From Candidatus Sphingobacterium stercoripullorum (GTDB taxonomy: Bacteria; Bacteroidota; Bacteroidia; Sphingobacteriales; Sphingobacteriaceae), in assembly GCA_019114715.1 (NCBI GenBank), contig DXEZ01000272.1, forward strand, positions 1 to 12,089: a stretch of 12,089 nt of DNA, read 5' to 3'. Position 1 is the stretch's first letter; each line of letters opens with the position of its first letter. The position numbers were made by a program, and so were the translations under genes. A model generated the notes under the pieces. The model did no database searches, was not told the origin of the DNA, and was given only the letters and a program-made list of their open reading frames with translations. Positions 1-8,164 of the stretch are shown one piece after another.

Positions 1-298
1 TTATAAGATATGATAAGTTAGCGTTTTGTTCGTTTATTTTTCAATTATCACATTATTTTTATAATTTCTTAAGAGCAAAACATCGTTCAAATGAAAAGGA
101 AGGGCAATTAAGAAATGGCAGATAAGCTTCCGAGCCATAGTGGCTAATTAAGCACACCCTTAATACATATAGCGGGAAAAATCATTCTCTTTACTTTAAA
201 GATTTAAAAAGAGACAAACGAGAGCAATTTAATATTTTTAATTTTTACTATTTTTGAATCAATTAATACAGTAAGTAATAAAACCCGTAAAATTCTAT
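1..298. other. Non-coding region left of the first gene
   Basis: I see no convincing coding region here; the ATG at 91 runs only five codons before a stop. The segment is very AT-rich. It contains a small AGCCA/TGGCT inverted repeat around 133-145 and an A/T-rich 7-bp stem (186-192 with 208-214), neither followed by a T-tract. A -7-like promoter box lies at 249-256. The upstream neighbour is outside the window. Confidence 0.6.
249..256 (+). promoter_or_regulatory. Bacteroidota -7 box upstream of the FAH-family gene
   Basis: TATTTTTG matches the Bacteroidota -7 consensus TAnnTTTG and lies 42 nt before the ATG at 299, which implies a leader of roughly 35 nt. I see no good -33 TTG 17-23 nt upstream, and in such AT-rich DNA the match could be chance. 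Confidence 0.4.
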
Positions 299-910
299 AT
301 GAAAATTATTGCAGTAGGAAGAAACTACCACGAACATATACAAGAATTAAAAAACGAAACTCCGGAGGAACCAGTGCTGTTTTTAAAACCAGATACTGCT
401 TTATTAAAAGGAGGTAGAGACTTCTATTACCCGGATTTCTCTAACGAGATTCATTATGAAGTAGAGGTTGTTCTTAGAATTTGTAAAGAGGGGAAATTCG
501 TATCAAAAAAATTTGCGCAAAGATATTTCGACGCGCTAACTGTAGGTATTGATTTCACCGCTAGGGACATCCAAGCCAAGCAAAAAGAAAAGGGCCTACC
601 TTGGGAAATTGCCAAAGCATTTGATGGCTCGGCTGCACTAGGAGAGTTGATCTCAACGGACCAGATAGAAGATATAAACAACATGGACTTCTCTTTGACC
701 ATAGACGGCAAGCAAGTACAGTGTGACAACACCTCGAATATGATCCATTCTTTTGAAGATCTAATCTGTTACATCTCCAAGTTTTTCACCTTGAAAAAAG
801 GCGACCTTATATTTACGGGCACCCCTGCAGGAGTCGGTCCAGTAACAAAAGGCACCAAACTTCAAGGGTTTATAGAATCCAAGGAACTACTTACATGCAG
901 CATAAAATAG
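299..910 (+). CDS. Fumarylacetoacetate hydrolase (FAH) family protein
   Basis: This 203-residue protein is a single FAH-fold domain of the COG0179 / YcgM type, at the usual length for the short single-domain members. It has the N-terminal GRNYxxH signature (residues 7-13). The divalent-metal ligands of the family fit Glu54 and Glu56 in HYEVEVV and Asp85 in GIDFTARD. The closing GDLIFTGTPAGVG signature is near residues 167-179. Members cleave or isomerise acylpyruvates and related beta-diketo or decarboxylation substrates in catabolic routes; the substrate cannot be read from sequence. The ATG at 299 is chosen because the protein then begins exactly at the conserved MKIIAVGRNY start. It stands alone, with long non-coding gaps on both sides, so context does not reveal a pathway. 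The fold and family are confident; the reaction is not. Confidence 0.92.
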   Translation: MKIIAVGRNYHEHIQELKNETPEEPVLFLKPDTALLKGGRDFYYPDFSNEIHYEVEVVLRICKEGKFVSKKFAQRYFDALTVGIDFTARDIQAKQKEKGLPWEIAKAFDGSAALGELISTDQIEDINNMDFSLTIDGKQVQCDNTSNMIHSFEDLICYISKFFTLKKGDLIFTGTPAGVGPVTKGTKLQGFIESKELLTCSIK

Positions 911-1147
911 CAGGTGGACAAGGAGAGATTACCGGTACTCCAAACGTCCCTCGAGTTAAGGGGCGCAACATCAACACGAGTTTTTTCATTGCGACAAACT
1001 AGAGGCACTAACTGGCTCTCTATTTAAAACAGTATCAAAACCTACCTCTGGCAAGAAGCCTAAGCGCATAAAGACACCGGTTTAAATGGCTATCTTTGTA
1101 CGCTTTAGACTCTAAAGGGAGTCAGCAGAGGATAAATCACATCAAAT
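911..1147. other. Intergenic region with promoter and leader of the M23 peptidase gene
   Basis: No open frame here has a credible start and family-like content. The right part holds a -7 box (1091-1098) and a palindrome at 1103-1117. The left part has only 4-bp potential stems near 949-965, which is insufficient to call a terminator for the preceding gene. Confidence 0.6.
1091..1098 (+). promoter_or_regulatory. Bacteroidota -7 box for the M23 peptidase gene
   Basis: TATCTTTG is an exact TAnnTTTG match, 49 nt before the ATG at 1148. It predicts transcription starting near 1103-1105 with a leader of about 45 nt. A TTG at the expected -33 position is not evident. The downstream palindrome at 1103-1117 would sit at the predicted start site. 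Confidence 0.55.
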
Positions 1148-2881
1148 ATGACCATCGTAAGAGCTATATATTTTAGTATTACTTTATTTTTTCTATCAAC
1201 TTTTATCGCCAGCGGCCAGAACAAGGGGATACACACATCCAGAGACTATCCTCAAGGGTACTTTCAGTTTCCCATGAAAATAGCACCACAAGCCTCAGGC
1301 ACTTTTGGGGAGCTTCGCAACACGCATTTCCATGCTGGTGACGATTACCGTACGCAACAGCGTACAGGAATTGCGGTTTATGCAGCAGCCAAAGGCCACA
1401 TTTCTCGTGTGCGCGTTCAAATTGGTGGCGGTGGAAATATCGTATACATCGATCATCCCAATGGTTTTACCACGGTACACATGCACTTAAACAGCTTTAG
1501 TCAAGAAATTGCTGACTTTGTAAAACAAGAGCAGTATAAACAAAAACGCTTTGATGTAGATCTAGAGCTAAAAGAGGGACAAATTCAAGTTGCAAAGGGT
1601 CAGCTAATCGGACGCTCGGGAAACACTGGAGCCTCTGGAGGGCCTCATTTACACTTAGAAATTAGAGATACAAAAACACAAAAGCCCTTAAACCCACAGC
1701 TTTTTGGCTTGCATTTTCCAGATGCCTTACCACCAGTTATAAATTCATTAATAATTTATGACTTAAAGCAAGAAGCTCCATTTGACGAACACACACCTAG
1801 AAGAAGTCAAACGGTACAGAACGCGGCCACAGGAAAGTATAGAACCCCTGGGCAAGCGATCTCTGTTAACGGCGCCTTTGGCGTAGGAATTGGTAGCTAC
1901 GATCGCCACAACAGCACCACCTTTAGAAATGGTATTTACTCCATTGAGGTGTTTTTAGACGATGAGCTCTACAGCCTAGTTACATTTGAAGAGCTAGATT
2001 TTGATTACACAAGAGCCATACACTCGTATATTGACTACCCCCACTTCCAAAAAACGAAAGCGAGAGTTCAAAAAACATTTAAAGACCCTAATAGCCCATT
2101 AGGAATTTATAAAAAGTTAAAAAACAGAGGTATCATTGAACTTACCGATGAACAAACACATCAGGTCAAAGTAATAGTCAAAGACGTACACAACAACAAG
2201 AGTGAGCTTAACTTCCAAGTGCGGAACAATCCAGATATGAAAGTCGCCACTCGTAATTACTCGGGAGGCAAGTGGTTTAATTACGAAACTACAAATGAGT
2301 TTAAAACAGAAGATCTAGCAGTTCACCTAAACCAGAACACGTTATACGACCGGGTTTACTTTGTCTATTCTAAAAGCAATAAACCACAAGGAGCCTATTC
2401 CAGCCAGCATCACGTGCATAACACCATGACCTCCCTGTACAACCCTTACACTCTTGCTATCCGCGCTGAAGGGCTGCCTGAACACCTCGAATCTAAAGCG
2501 CTTATTGTATCGAGCTTTGGTGTATCTCAAGGGGGCGAGTACAAAGACGGCTGGGTGAGTACCACAACGAGGTCTTTTGGGAATTTCTATATCACAGTAG
2601 ACACTACTGCACCAACAATTAGCCCTAGAAACATCAGCCCGAATAAAAACGTAGCTAGGCAAGCCACAATAGACTTCACCATTCAGGACAATCTATCTGG
2701 TATTAAGTCTTTTAATGGCTATATTGACGGGCAATGGGTTTTAATGGAATACGATCCGAAAAACAAACATTTGTGGCATAAATTTGAAAGTAGCTTAAGC
2801 AAAGGGAAACACAACTTTAAGCTTGAGGTAACAGATTGGAAAAACAATACTAAAACATACACTGTAGATTTTATAAATTAA
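1148..2881 (+). CDS. Secreted M23-family metallopeptidase
   Basis: This 577-residue protein probably hydrolyses peptidoglycan cross-links in the periplasm or at the cell surface. Residues 1-23 form a signal peptide (basic start, hydrophobic 6-20, probable cut after ASG at 23). The lysostaphin-type peptidase core spans about 38-190. The zinc ligands fit His62 and Asp66 (HAGDD) and His169, with the catalytic histidine candidates His111/His113 (VHMHL) and His167 (HLHLEI). All key residues are therefore present, and the enzyme should be active. An insert of about 30 residues (117-147), rich in charged residues, separates the two histidine motifs. Beyond 190 lie about 390 residues of beta-rich sequence, ending in an Ig-like domain (about 487-577, starting DTTAPTI) that probably binds the envelope or a partner. 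It has its own promoter and probably shares a transcript with the peroxiredoxin gene 20 nt downstream. The exact bond cleaved is unknown. Confidence 0.93.
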   Translation: MTIVRAIYFSITLFFLSTFIASGQNKGIHTSRDYPQGYFQFPMKIAPQASGTFGELRNTHFHAGDDYRTQQRTGIAVYAAAKGHISRVRVQIGGGGNIVYIDHPNGFTTVHMHLNSFSQEIADFVKQEQYKQKRFDVDLELKEGQIQVAKGQLIGRSGNTGASGGPHLHLEIRDTKTQKPLNPQLFGLHFPDALPPVINSLIIYDLKQEAPFDEHTPRRSQTVQNAATGKYRTPGQAISVNGAFGVGIGSYDRHNSTTFRNGIYSIEVFLDDELYSLVTFEELDFDYTRAIHSYIDYPHFQKTKARVQKTFKDPNSPLGIYKKLKNRGIIELTDEQTHQVKVIVKDVHNNKSELNFQVRNNPDMKVATRNYSGGKWFNYETTNEFKTEDLAVHLNQNTLYDRVYFVYSKSNKPQGAYSSQHHVHNTMTSLYNPYTLAIRAEGLPEHLESKALIVSSFGVSQGGEYKDGWVSTTTRSFGNFYITVDTTAPTISPRNISPNKNVARQATIDFTIQDNLSGIKSFNGYIDGQWVLMEYDPKNKHLWHKFESSLSKGKHNFKLEVTDWKNNTKTYTVDFIN

Positions 2882-2901
2882 TCATTAACAGAAAACTAAA
2901 T

Positions 2902-3372
2902 ATGAGTCAGATAAACATTGGCGATCAAGCGCCAGAAATAACCGCTATAAACCAGCATGAAGAAGAAATAAAGCTTTCGAATTTTTTAGGTAAAAAGGTC
3001 ATCCTTTATTTTTACCCAAGAGACAATACTCCGGGATGCACCACGGAGGCTTGTAACTTCCGAGACAACTACGAAGAGTTATCTGAAAACGGTTACGTTG
3101 TCCTAGGGGTAAGCACCGACGGCCTTTCTTCACATCAGAAATTTGCTACAAAGCACGAACTACCTTTCCACTTACTGGTAGATGAGGAAAAAAACATAGT
3201 TAATCAATACGGAGTGTGGGTAGAGAAAAACATGTATGGGAGAAAGTACATGGGAACGGCAAGAACGACCTTCCTGATCGACGAGAAAGGTGTCGTACGT
3301 GACATCATAAAAAAGGTGAAAAATAAAGAGGCGACAAAACAGGTCTTAGAGGCTTGGAAACAAATTCAATAA
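2902..3372 (+). CDS. bcp: Peroxiredoxin, Bcp/PrxQ type (thioredoxin-dependent thiol peroxidase)
   Basis: This cytoplasmic peroxidase of 156 residues reduces hydrogen peroxide and organic hydroperoxides using thioredoxin. The thioredoxin-fold AhpC/TSA domain fills the whole protein. The active-site stretch YPRDNTPGCTTEAC carries peroxidatic Cys46 and, five residues on, Cys51, the resolving cysteine position of atypical 2-Cys Bcp proteins such as the E. coli enzyme. Arg114-Thr-Thr-Phe near the C-terminal third matches the conserved arginine region. No signal peptide is present. The ATG at 2902 gives the family's normal N-terminus; the leader is A-rich without a clear Shine-Dalgarno. It lies 20 nt behind the M23 peptidase gene, so co-transcription is likely, while glyS after it has its own promoter box. 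Confidence 0.95.
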   Translation: MSQINIGDQAPEITAINQHEEEIKLSNFLGKKVILYFYPRDNTPGCTTEACNFRDNYEELSENGYVVLGVSTDGLSSHQKFATKHELPFHLLVDEEKNIVNQYGVWVEKNMYGRKYMGTARTTFLIDEKGVVRDIIKKVKNKEATKQVLEAWKQIQ

Positions 3373-3399
3373 AACAGAAACAAGCAATATATAATATAG

Positions 3400-3407
3400 T
3401 ATATTTG
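3400..3407 (+). promoter_or_regulatory. -7 box immediately upstream of glyS
   Basis: TATATTTG is an exact TAnnTTTG match in the 41-nt gap between bcp and glyS. Only six nucleotides (TACGCT) separate it from the ATG at 3414, so transcription would begin at or beside the start codon. No obvious -33 TTG is seen in the expected interval. Confidence 0.55.
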
Positions 3408-3413
3408 TACGCT

Positions 3414-4886
3414 ATGAGTAAAAATAACGAGGATTTTCTTAAAAGTGTGATTTCACACGCCAAAGAGTATGGTTTTGTATTTCCATCGAGTGAGATTTAC
3501 GATGGATTAGCCGCTGTATATGATTACGGACAGTTAGGCTCAGAACTTAAAAACAACTTGAAAACCTATTGGTGGAAAACCATGGTTCAGATGAATGAAA
3601 ATATCATCGGGATAGACTCCGCAATTTTCATGCATCCAAAAACGTGGAAAGCTTCTGGACACGTGGACGGCTTTAACGACCCAATGGTTGATAATAAAGA
3701 CTCCAAAAAGAGATACCGCGCAGATCAATTATTAGAAGATAAAATTGAGCGTTATAGAAAAGATAAAAAAGATGATAGAGCCGATAAGCTTCAAGCGGAT
3801 CTAGATAAAGCAATCCAAGAGGATGATTTAACTGCTCTAGGAAACTTAATCGAAGAGCATCAGATTGCTTGCCCTGTATCAGGCACCAGAAACTGGACCG
3901 ATGTCAGGCAGTTTAACCTGATGTTTTCAACACAAATGGGTGCAACCTCTGAAGGAGCAGAAAAAGTTTACCTAAGGCCCGAATCGGCACAGGGCATTTT
4001 TCTGAACTACTTAAACGTACAGAAAACTGGGCGCATGAAGATTCCTTTTGGAATAGCACAAATTGGAAAGGCTTTTAGGAATGAAGTTATTGCTCGACAA
4101 TTCATCATTAGAATGAGAGAGTTTGAACAAATGGAACTTCAATTCTTCGTTCGACCAGGCACTGAAATGGAGTGGTATGAGAAGTGGAAGGAACTGAGGC
4201 TTAAGTGGCACTTAGCAATGGGTGGCCCTAAAGAAAACTACCGCTTCCACGACCACGTAAAACCCGCTCACTATGCAAATGCGGCGGTAGATATAGAATA
4301 CAAGTTTCCTTTCGGCTATAGAGAGATTGAAGGGATTCATTCAAGAACAGACTTCGACCTGAAACAACACATGGAGTTTTCCGGAAAGAAGCTTCAGTAT
4401 TTTGATCCAGAAATCAAACAAAGCTATATCCCTTACGTAGTAGAAACATCTATAGGGTTAGACCGCTGCTTCTTAAGTGTTTTCGGTCATGCTTTAACTC
4501 ATGAAGATTTATCAACTGAAGATAAAAAAGATTCAAGGGTTGTTTTAAAGCTTCACCCTTGTTTAGCACCTATCAAAGCGGCAGTCTTGCCATTGACCAG
4601 GAAAGATGGTTTGCCTGAGAAAGCTAGAGAGCTGATGAATAAGCTAAAATTGGACTTCTCAATGCAGTACGACGAGCGGGATTCTATAGGAAAGCGCTAC
4701 AGAAGACAAGATGCAATTGGAACGCCCTTATGTATCACAGTTGACCATCAGAGCTTAGAAGATAATACAGTAACCATTCGCCACAGAGACAGCATGGAAC
4801 AAGAACGTGTTGCTCTAGAGGAAGTTGAGCGTATTATCCAAGAGAAAACAGACTGGAAGAACTTATTAAAAGCTTTCTTAGACTAA
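3414..4886 (+). CDS. glyS: Glycyl-tRNA synthetase, homodimeric class II type
   Basis: The enzyme charges tRNA-Gly with glycine in the cytoplasm. At 490 residues it is the alpha2 (eukaryote/archaea-like) form used by Bacteroidota, not the alpha2-beta2 form of E. coli. The N-terminal motif-1 region includes YDYGQLG (36-42). YLRPESAQG (186-194) is the family's glycine/ATP-site signature. Motif 2 begins FRNE (221-224) and continues into REFEQME. Motif 3 is GLDR (348-351). The anticodon-binding domain runs from about 377 (VVLKLHP) to the C-terminus. The frame stays open 20 codons upstream to an ATG at 3354, but that extension overlaps the end of bcp and contains the promoter box. The family N-terminus fits MSKNNEDF at 3414. 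A strong terminator follows at 4907. Confidence 0.96.
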   Translation: MSKNNEDFLKSVISHAKEYGFVFPSSEIYDGLAAVYDYGQLGSELKNNLKTYWWKTMVQMNENIIGIDSAIFMHPKTWKASGHVDGFNDPMVDNKDSKKRYRADQLLEDKIERYRKDKKDDRADKLQADLDKAIQEDDLTALGNLIEEHQIACPVSGTRNWTDVRQFNLMFSTQMGATSEGAEKVYLRPESAQGIFLNYLNVQKTGRMKIPFGIAQIGKAFRNEVIARQFIIRMREFEQMELQFFVRPGTEMEWYEKWKELRLKWHLAMGGPKENYRFHDHVKPAHYANAAVDIEYKFPFGYREIEGIHSRTDFDLKQHMEFSGKKLQYFDPEIKQSYIPYVVETSIGLDRCFLSVFGHALTHEDLSTEDKKDSRVVLKLHPCLAPIKAAVLPLTRKDGLPEKARELMNKLKLDFSMQYDERDSIGKRYRRQDAIGTPLCITVDHQSLEDNTVTIRHRDSMEQERVALEEVERIIQEKTDWKNLLKAFLD

Positions 4887-4906
4887 GAACTTCAACATAA
4901 TTTTAC

Positions 4907-4944
4907 AATAGCCTGTTAGTTTAAATACCACAGGCTATTTTTTT
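4907..4944 (+). terminator. Intrinsic terminator after glyS
   Basis: A perfect 10-bp stem, AATAGCCTGT (4907-4916) pairing with ACAGGCTATT (4930-4939), encloses a 13-nt loop and runs into seven T residues (4938-4944). It starts 20 nt after the glyS stop. Read on the minus strand the stem is not followed by a T-run, so it appears to serve only the + strand unit and not the convergent exporter gene. Confidence 0.88.
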
Positions 4945-5007
4945 ATCCCCTTAAAAGCATACAGTGGAGCTTATGCAGTTAATCAGAAACCGCTAGTGGC
5001 AAAAAGC

Positions 5008-6759
5008 CTATTCAAACTGCAGATCGTACAACTTTTTATAGGCACCTTCCATATTTAACAACTCCTGATGGCTCCCACTCTCAACGATTTCCCCTTTATC
5101 TAGCACTATAATCAAGTCTGCTTTTTGAATAGTAGACAAACGGTGGGCGATGACTATTGAAGTACGGCCTTTCATGAGCTTCTCAATAGCTGACTGTATA
5201 AGCAGCTCCGTTTGTGTATCCACCGAGGCAGTAGCTTCGTCTAGCACCAATATCTTTGGATCGTGCACAAGCGCTCTAATAAACGAGATGAGCTGTGCCT
5301 GACCTGCAGAAAGAGTGGATCCCCTTTCTTGTACTTGGTAATCAAACCCATCAGGCAATCGCATGATAAAGTCGTATGCTCCTACCTGCTTTGCAGCATC
5401 AATAACTTGAGATCTAGTTATTTCAGGGTTATTCAGGGTAATATTATTGTATACAGAATCTGAAAACAAAAACACATCTTGCAAGACAACACCTATTTGT
5501 CTTCGAAGGTAATCCAGTTGGTATTCTTTGATATCCTTACCGTCTAAAAGAACCTCTCCTTTATTAATCTCGTAAAACCTACTTAGGATATTAATTGTAG
5601 AAGACTTCCCAGCTCCTGTTGCTCCCACTAAAGCCACTGTTTGTCCAGGTTTCACATCAAAATTCAAGTCTTTTAGCACCCAGTCTCTATCATTGTAAGC
5701 AAACCAAACCTGCTTAAAGCTTATATCCCCATTTAATTCTGCAGGCTGAAGCTTACCATAGTCTGGCGTCTGATCTTTAGTGTCGATAACGGCAAAGATC
5801 CGCTCTGCGGACACCATCCCCATTTGTAAGGTATTGAACTTATCAATGAGCTCCCTAATCGGTCTAAATATCATATTTATATACATGATAAATGCAACAA
5901 CCACACCTGGAGAAATTACGTGCGCCAAAACTTGCTTAGAACCGTACCAAACCAATAATCCTAAGGCAATAGCCATTATAATTTCCAGTACAGGGAAAAA
6001 TATCGAGAAATACCAGTTTGCACGAACGTGAGCATTTCTATGCTTTGCATTGATGCTTTTAAACTTTTTCATCTCCTGATCTTGGCGTGCGAAATATTGA
6101 ATAATACTAATTCCAGAGATATGTTCTTGTAAGAATGTATTCAGCTGAGAGATCCTCTTTCTAACATCGACAAAAGCGTTCTTCATCGCTTCTTTGAAAA
6201 TATACGTTGCAATGATCATCACAGGCATCGGGATAAGAACAACTAAGGTTAATCGCCAATCCGAGTAAAACATGACAATCAATATCACAAAAAGCTGAAG
6301 CAAATCACCAATAATTTGAATCAACCCTTGTGAAAATATATTTGAAATCGTTTCTAAGTCCGAAATAGTCCTAGTGATGAGCCTACCGATTGGAGTCTTA
6401 TCAAAATACTTCAATCTCAAGCTTGTGATGTGATTAAACACTTCTATTCGAATATCTCGAATCACAGATTGACCCAATGTATTGGTCATCAAGGTGTGAA
6501 AATAACGAATTCCTACTTGCAGGAGCAATAAGCCTAACATGAATGCCAACATCATATTCAGGCCTTCGGCTTTATCGCTCAATATGTAATTGTCTAAAGT
6601 ATACTCTACTAGCATGGGAAGTGCCGGTGCAACCGCAGCAAGCAAAACAGTTAATACTACCGATACCCAAAAAACAAATTTATAGGGTTTAATATATTTT
6701 GTCATACGCTTTAGCAGCGTAGTATCATAAGTCTTTCCTGTTATTTGAACGTCACTCAC
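5008..6759 (-). CDS. ABC exporter half-transporter (fused membrane and ATPase domains, MsbA/MdlB-like)
   Basis: This is an inner-membrane type I ABC exporter subunit of 583 residues, expected to work as a dimer exporting a lipid, drug or other hydrophobic compound. The membrane domain (about 25-325) has six predicted helices, clearest at 28-50, 68-85, about 148-195 and 250-300. The ATPase domain (about 340-583) has Walker A GATGAGKS (379-386), Q-loop Gln427, signature LSAGQ (483-487), Walker B ending at Asp507-Glu508 and H-loop His539. All catalytic residues are intact, so it should be active. The signature continues with Ala488 where many relatives carry Arg. The start is GTG at 6759; no upstream alternative is better. 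It follows truA by 20 nt on the same strand, so the two are probably one transcript. The substrate cannot be inferred. Confidence 0.92.
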   Translation of the reverse strand: MSDVQITGKTYDTTLLKRMTKYIKPYKFVFWVSVVLTVLLAAVAPALPMLVEYTLDNYILSDKAEGLNMMLAFMLGLLLLQVGIRYFHTLMTNTLGQSVIRDIRIEVFNHITSLRLKYFDKTPIGRLITRTISDLETISNIFSQGLIQIIGDLLQLFVILIVMFYSDWRLTLVVLIPMPVMIIATYIFKEAMKNAFVDVRKRISQLNTFLQEHISGISIIQYFARQDQEMKKFKSINAKHRNAHVRANWYFSIFFPVLEIIMAIALGLLVWYGSKQVLAHVISPGVVVAFIMYINMIFRPIRELIDKFNTLQMGMVSAERIFAVIDTKDQTPDYGKLQPAELNGDISFKQVWFAYNDRDWVLKDLNFDVKPGQTVALVGATGAGKSSTINILSRFYEINKGEVLLDGKDIKEYQLDYLRRQIGVVLQDVFLFSDSVYNNITLNNPEITRSQVIDAAKQVGAYDFIMRLPDGFDYQVQERGSTLSAGQAQLISFIRALVHDPKILVLDEATASVDTQTELLIQSAIEKLMKGRTSIVIAHRLSTIQKADLIIVLDKGEIVESGSHQELLNMEGAYKKLYDLQFE

Positions 6760-6779
6760 ACTAAAAAATTTAAACTGAA

Positions 6780-7538
6780 CTAAAGATAAGGATATTGTAT
6801 ATTCTTCAAAAACAAACCATGAGCAGGCACAGATTGTCCAGCTAAGGATCTATTTTTAGAGTCCATAACCTCTTTTATAAACTCGACCGACTTACCCTTA
6901 TTACCAACCTCTAAAAGTGTACCCACTATCGCTCGAACCATATCTCTTAAAAAACGGTTCGCAGAGATTTCAAAAACCAGCTGATTGCCTTGAAATCGCC
7001 AACTGGCGTATCTGACCTCACAAATATGCGTATATACTTGCGTGTGGGTTTTGGAAAAGCAAGAAAAATCATGCTTACCCAATAAAAATTTAGCGGCATC
7101 ATTCATTTTCTCAACATCAGGCATGCTCCAAAGCTTCCAAGACAAGTCCTTTAAAAAAGGGTCCTTATTTAAATGAGTGAAATATTCATACGTTCTTTGA
7201 GTCGCATCAAACCTGGCATGTGCATTTTCATGAACCTGGAAAACTTTAAAAACGCTGATATCATAGGGTAGCATAGAGTTTAATGACTTGACTAGACGAG
7301 CTAACTTATTATCATCCAAAAACTCCTGGGAGTCAAAGTGCGCAAACATTTGTTTGGCATGAACGCCAGTATCTGTCCTCCCTGCGCCTGTTAGCCGTAT
7401 CGGCTCTTTTAAAACACGACTTAAAGCCGACTGCATCACACTTTGAACGGACGTTGCATTTTGCTGTATTTGCCATCCGTGATAAGCGGTTCCTTTATAG
7501 CAGAACTCTATAAAATATCGTTTTAGTAACTCACTCAC
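6780..7538 (-). CDS. truA: tRNA pseudouridine(38-40) synthase
   Basis: TruA converts uridines 38, 39 and 40 in the anticodon arm of many tRNAs to pseudouridine. The 252-residue protein shows the family's opening strand RYFIEFCYKGTAYHGWQ (7-23) and the catalytic motif GAGRTDTGVHA with Arg54 and nucleophile Asp56 (equivalent to E. coli Asp60). The C-terminal FLRDMVRAIVGTLLEVG region completes the second half of the fold. Length is normal. The start is GTG at 7538, four nucleotides after a -7 promoter box (7543-7550 on this strand), which supports this start and suggests a leaderless message. It is divergent from the DUF4293 gene and is followed 20 nt later by the ABC exporter gene. Confidence 0.95.
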   Translation of the reverse strand: MSELLKRYFIEFCYKGTAYHGWQIQQNATSVQSVMQSALSRVLKEPIRLTGAGRTDTGVHAKQMFAHFDSQEFLDDNKLARLVKSLNSMLPYDISVFKVFQVHENAHARFDATQRTYEYFTHLNKDPFLKDLSWKLWSMPDVEKMNDAAKFLLGKHDFSCFSKTHTQVYTHICEVRYASWRFQGNQLVFEISANRFLRDMVRAIVGTLLEVGNKGKSVEFIKEVMDSKNRSLAGQSVPAHGLFLKNIQYPYL

Positions 7539-7542
7539 TTTG

Positions 7543-7550
7543 CAAAGGTA
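7543..7550 (-). promoter_or_regulatory. -7 box immediately upstream of truA
   Basis: On the minus strand TACCTTTG exactly matches TAnnTTTG, and CAAA then separates it from the GTG start of truA. A TTG lies 15 nt upstream of the box, slightly short of the usual 17-23 spacing. The arrangement predicts transcription starting on or next to the start codon. Confidence 0.5.
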
Positions 7551-7619
7551 AACAATTCAAATATTCAATCCCTAAGATGGCAAAATTAAAAGAATGTAGT
7601 AAAAGCAAAGGCAATTATG

Positions 7620-7627
7620 TAAATTTG
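7620..7627 (+). promoter_or_regulatory. -7 box for the DUF4293 gene
   Basis: TAAATTTG matches TAnnTTTG, 37 nt before the ATG at 7665, giving a predicted leader of about 30 nt. It is divergent from the truA promoter in the 126-nt shared gap. No clear -33 TTG is seen. Confidence 0.5.
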
Positions 7628-7664
7628 TATTCAAGTGTATTGATTTAATTCAATTTTATATATC

Positions 7665-8153
7665 ATGATACAACGTATTCAGACTGTTTGGCTATTTTTA
7701 GCAGGATTATTTATCTGCGGACTTTTTATTTTCCCATACTTAAATTACATGGATTTGGTAGGGTTAGGACGAAAAGTTTACGTGACGGGTGTATATAGCG
7801 ATGCAAATAATGAAATTTCAAAACAAGACATTTCTAAAATCACCTTTATATTTCAAACAATCTATACAGTTCTAATTGCAGCCTTTCCGTTGTATATTAT
7901 ATTCTTATTCAAAAACCGCAAAAAGCAAATACAGTTTATCATTCTGGAAATCATCTTAATTGCACTTTTAGGGTTATGGCTATATGCCACATCAAGCTCC
8001 CTTCTCGTTGAAAGTAATAAGTATTTGAGTGCAGATAATATTGGCGTTGGTTTTTTCCTACTGCCCATATCGATAATTATGTTAGCCATGGCAATGGGAG
8101 GAATTAGGAAGGACGACAAACTCATTAAATCTGCAGACCGCCTGCGCCCGTAA
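7665..8153 (+). CDS. DUF4293 family four-helix membrane protein
   Basis: This is a 162-residue inner-membrane protein of a family found essentially in Bacteroidota and of unknown function. Four hydrophobic segments are visible at about 8-29, 61-82, 89-109 and 127-147, with a polar loop (30-58) between the first two and a basic KNRKK turn at 83-87. The family's typical opening (MIQRIQTVWL) and closing (IRKDDKLIKSADRLRP) are both present, so the gene looks complete. The basic C-terminus should face the cytoplasm. It is followed after 11 nt by a small secreted protein gene on the same strand, so the two are probably co-transcribed from the promoter at 7620. The family assignment rests on recall of its ends and topology. 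Confidence 0.82.
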   Translation: MIQRIQTVWLFLAGLFICGLFIFPYLNYMDLVGLGRKVYVTGVYSDANNEISKQDISKITFIFQTIYTVLIAAFPLYIIFLFKNRKKQIQFIILEIILIALLGLWLYATSSSLLVESNKYLSADNIGVGFFLLPISIIMLAMAMGGIRKDDKLIKSADRLRP

Positions 8154-8164
8154 AAAAAACAAAC

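Noticed and set aside
186..214. A/T-rich 7-bp stem TCTCTTT/AAAGAGA in the left non-coding region.
   Set aside because: Such stems arise readily by chance in AT-rich DNA; there is no T-tract and no nearby gene end to terminate.
949..986. Possible terminator of the FAH-family gene: CCCT/AGGG or CTCG/CGAG stems before a T-run.
   Set aside because: Stems of only 4 bp with long loops or a distant T-run are too weak to support a terminator.
3354..3413. A 20-codon upstream extension of glyS from an ATG at 3354.
   Set aside because: It overlaps the last codons of bcp, contains the -7 promoter box, and places non-conserved residues before the usual family N-terminus.
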